A stretch of 64,000 bases of DNA, from NCBI RefSeq assembly GCF_000422285.1, contig NZ_AULM01000001.1, forward strand, positions 186,001-250,000, given 5' to 3'. The position numbers and the translations under genes are program-made. The DNA comes from Desulfatiglans anilini DSM 4660 (GTDB taxonomy: Bacteria; Desulfobacterota; DSM-4660; Desulfatiglandales; Desulfatiglandaceae). The notes beneath the pieces are model-generated. The model saw nothing but the letters and a program-made list of their open reading frames with translations. It did not search any database and was not told the DNA's origin. Below are positions 62,296-64,000 of the stretch, piece after piece; position 1 is the stretch's first letter; every line of letters starts with the position of its first letter.

Positions 62296-62566
62296 CATCA
62301 AAGGGCATGGACATGGCCGCGATCAGGTCACCTGTCGCGGACTACCCGCGGTCACGAGAACGAGGAAAGCTGTACCCGGATCGAGGCCGGACTCGAGGGT
62401 GTTCGGCAGCGTGATCAGTATTTTCCTTGACCCTCATAACACCGTTTCCTATACTACAACATTTCAGTAAAAAGGAATAATCGGCACAGACAGAAAGCGG
62501 TTTCAGGGTCGCGGCCGGCGGCGATCGATTCCTCGGAATACGGAGGTGATTTTCCGGTGCAGCCCA

Positions 62567-62710
62567 GTTTCCCATTCTGAAATGAAGATTTCTTGCCCCT
62601 ATCAAGGAAATCAAATGCTGGTGCGGAGGCGACCTGTTGGGCAGCACCGCACAGGCAAATGTCCAGATGGATGCCGGGATGGGCAAGAAGGACCATTTCT
62701 GGATGGAAAC
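62567..62710 (+). repeat. MITE-like dispersed repeat, copy B
   Basis: 144 bp with inverted ends GTTTCCCATTCTGAAATG (left) and CATTTCTGGATGGAAAC (right, 62694-62710); the next inward blocks TTTCTTGCCC and GGGCAAGAAG are also inverted. The interior shares TATCAAGGAAATCAA, GTGCGGAGGCGACCTG and the GTCCAGATGGATGCCGGGATGGGC segment with copies A, C and D. It lies in the gap before the thiolase gene. No coding capacity. Confidence 0.65.
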
Positions 62711-62777
62711 CAGTTCGCAGCGCCGATCGATCCTTTCATGACGGCCGGCAGGCCGACGATCTTAAGGGAGGTCATTT

Positions 62778-63944
62778 ATGGGAAAAGTAGCGATTATCGG
62801 AGTGGGACAGAGCGCCTTCGTCAGAGGTTATCCGGGTTCCATCAGGGAACTGGCGTTTGAAGGCTTCAAGGATGCCATGCGGGATGCGCAGATCAGTACG
62901 AAGGACATCGATGCATCCGTCGTCTGCTCGGCGCCGGAGTACGACAAGCAGCGTTCACCGGCGGGGGTTTTGGCCGAATATTTCGGCCTGACCCCGCAGC
63001 CGACCTTTTACCTCGAGAGTCTGTGTTCGTCGAGCAGTATGGGCCTGAAGGTCGCCTATGCCCTGGTGGAATCCGGACTTCATGATGTGGTGGCGGTCGT
63101 CGGCTTTCAGAAGATGTCGGAGATCTCTTCGGCCGAGTCCCAGGAACGGATGGGGCGCGGCGCCGACATCCAGTGGGAAAGCCCCTTCGGAACGATGATG
63201 CCTGCTTATTACGCCATGTATGCCCGCGCGCACATGGCCAAGTACGGGACCACATCCGAGGACCTGGCGCTGATCCGCGTGAAGGCGGCCACATACGGAC
63301 AGATCAACGAAAAGGCGGTTTATCGCAAGCCGGTGACCTTCGAGATGTTTTCGGATCCCAAGAGCCCGATGGCCTCACCGGTCGCGAGCCCCCTGCGCGT
63401 CGGAGACTGCTGTGCCAATGCGGACGGCAGTTCGTGCGTGATTGTCGCGAACGAGGAAAAGGCGAAGGCCTTCTGCAAGAAGCCGGTCTGGATCCTGGGC
63501 GTCGGCAGCGCCTCCACGGCTGTGAATCTGGCCGGGCGTGAGTTGTTTACGGGCCTGACGGTGGCCCAGCAGGCGGGGGAGCAGGCCTACAAGATGGCCG
63601 GTGTGGGCCCCAAGGACATCAATGTGGCGGAGGTCCACGACTGCTTCACCATCGCGGAGATGATGGCCTACGAGAACCTCGGTTTTGCCAAACCCGGCGA
63701 GGGGAAGGACCTGATCCGCGGCAAGGAGACCTACAAGGAAGGCAGCATTCCGGTCAATGTCGACGGCGGGCTCCTTTCCAAGGGGCATCCGATCGGTGCC
63801 ACAGGAGGTTCGCAGATCCGGACCATCGTATTGCAGTTGAGGGGCGAGGCGGGCCCGATGCAGGTCAAGGATCCTGCAATCGGCCTCGTCCACAATATCG
63901 GCGGTGTCGGCCTTTACGGCAATGTCACCATCTTGGGGAGGTAA
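62778..63944 (+). CDS. SCP2-type thiolase-family protein
   Basis: 388 residues from ATG 62778 (AAGGGAGG upstream). The thiolase fold is clear: MGKVAIIGVGQSAFVRG, nucleophile Cys in YLESLCSSSSMGLKVA near residue 79, VHDCFTIAEMMAYENLG and the His loop GLLSKGHPIGATGGSQI. The second catalytic Cys of normal thiolases (CGG near the end) is replaced by LVHNIGGVGLYGN, as in the SCP2/lipid-transfer-like group that works with DUF35 OB-fold proteins. The following gene appears to be such a partner. These pairs serve in beta-oxidation-like thiolysis, e.g. the benzylsuccinate pathway BbsAB; the exact reaction here is unknown. Confidence 0.88.
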   Translation: MGKVAIIGVGQSAFVRGYPGSIRELAFEGFKDAMRDAQISTKDIDASVVCSAPEYDKQRSPAGVLAEYFGLTPQPTFYLESLCSSSSMGLKVAYALVESGLHDVVAVVGFQKMSEISSAESQERMGRGADIQWESPFGTMMPAYYAMYARAHMAKYGTTSEDLALIRVKAATYGQINEKAVYRKPVTFEMFSDPKSPMASPVASPLRVGDCCANADGSSCVIVANEEKAKAFCKKPVWILGVGSASTAVNLAGRELFTGLTVAQQAGEQAYKMAGVGPKDINVAEVHDCFTIAEMMAYENLGFAKPGEGKDLIRGKETYKEGSIPVNVDGGLLSKGHPIGATGGSQIRTIVLQLRGEAGPMQVKDPAIGLVHNIGGVGLYGNVTILGR

Positions 63945-63949
63945 AGAAC

Positions 63950-64000
63950 ATGGCGGGACAGAAGAAAGAGATAGACGATCGATTCAAAAAGTTCGGGACG
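63950..64000 (+). CDS. Probable DUF35 (Zn-ribbon/OB-fold) protein, 3' end outside window
   Basis: Only 17 codons are inside the window: MAGQKKEIDDRFKKFGT, from ATG 63950 with GGGGAGG upstream, 5 bp after the thiolase stop. The DDRFKKFGT beginning resembles DUF35 proteins that partner SCP2-type thiolases. Identification rests mainly on position and this short start. Confidence 0.5.
   Translation, partial: MAGQKKEIDDRFKKFGT

Overview
The window is GC-rich chromosomal DNA from what looks like an anaerobic deltaproteobacterium (Desulfobacterota), probably a sulfate reducer or a syntroph-like degrader of aromatic or other difficult carbon compounds. This is inferred from gene content, not from a marker gene. 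The supporting content is a TRAP transporter with CoA ligase and molybdenum hydroxylase genes, an HdrD/GlcF-like iron-sulfur protein between two FAD oxidases, a K+-dependent-type membrane pyrophosphatase, DUF1844 and CarD genes, a DVU0298-like HEAT protein, and the order ispE/tRNA-Gln/prs/rplY/pth.

Layout. (1) 1-13.8 kb is a catabolic block on the + strand. It holds two 4-cresol-dehydrogenase-like FAD oxidases around a CCG-domain Fe-S protein, a complete TRAP transporter (SBP, small and large permeases), an orphan receiver protein, an AMP-forming acyl-CoA ligase and a three-subunit xanthine-dehydrogenase-family hydroxylase. Together they suggest uptake, oxidation and CoA activation of an organic acid or aromatic compound. 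(2) 14-21.2 kb is a mixed region: a short DUF262 protein, a minus-strand group (DUF2889 protein, DUF2889-PHP fusion, DUF169-CoaE fusion, metallo-beta-lactamase-fold protein), then a receiver, a HEAT protein and a poly-gamma-glutamate-hydrolase-like protein. (3) 21.3-27.2 kb is a GldA/GldF/GldG/DUF4340-type ABC operon. Its gldG-like gene is cleanly split by a 922-bp IS5-family element. (4) 27.2-37.7 kb carries LarE, a YcaO-TPR fusion, inositol-phosphate synthase, an FG-GAP repeat protein, an outer-membrane barrel protein and a large membrane/spermidine-synthase/TPR fusion. (5) 37.8-51.5 kb is housekeeping: serA, DUF1844, ispE, tRNA-Gln, prs, rplY, pth, hppA, carD-like, rluD-like, rho, rpmE, prfA and prmC. 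(6) 51.6-57.3 kb is metal and stress related: CopA ATPase, CopZ-like chaperone, universal stress protein, ZraP/Spy-like protein and a small conserved protein. (7) 57.6-64 kb holds a Lys-rich coiled-coil protein, TrmB, a secreted rhodanese, a repeat-rich stretch, an ArsR regulator with a MauE-rhodanese fusion, and an SCP2-type thiolase followed by the first codons of a probable DUF35 partner.

The most interesting non-coding signal is a family of at least four short dispersed elements (7639-7865, 60106-60298, 60503-60687, 62567-62710). They have related inverted termini around CCGGAAATG/CATTTCCGG and shared interior blocks, but no coding capacity; they look like MITE/REP-type non-autonomous repeats. 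Protein-level oddities are the DUF169-CoaE fusion, the DUF2889-PHP fusion beside a DUF2889 paralogue, YcaO-TPR beside LarE, and MauE-rhodanese under an ArsR gene. All identifications come from reading the sequence and recalled family motifs; no database search was run.
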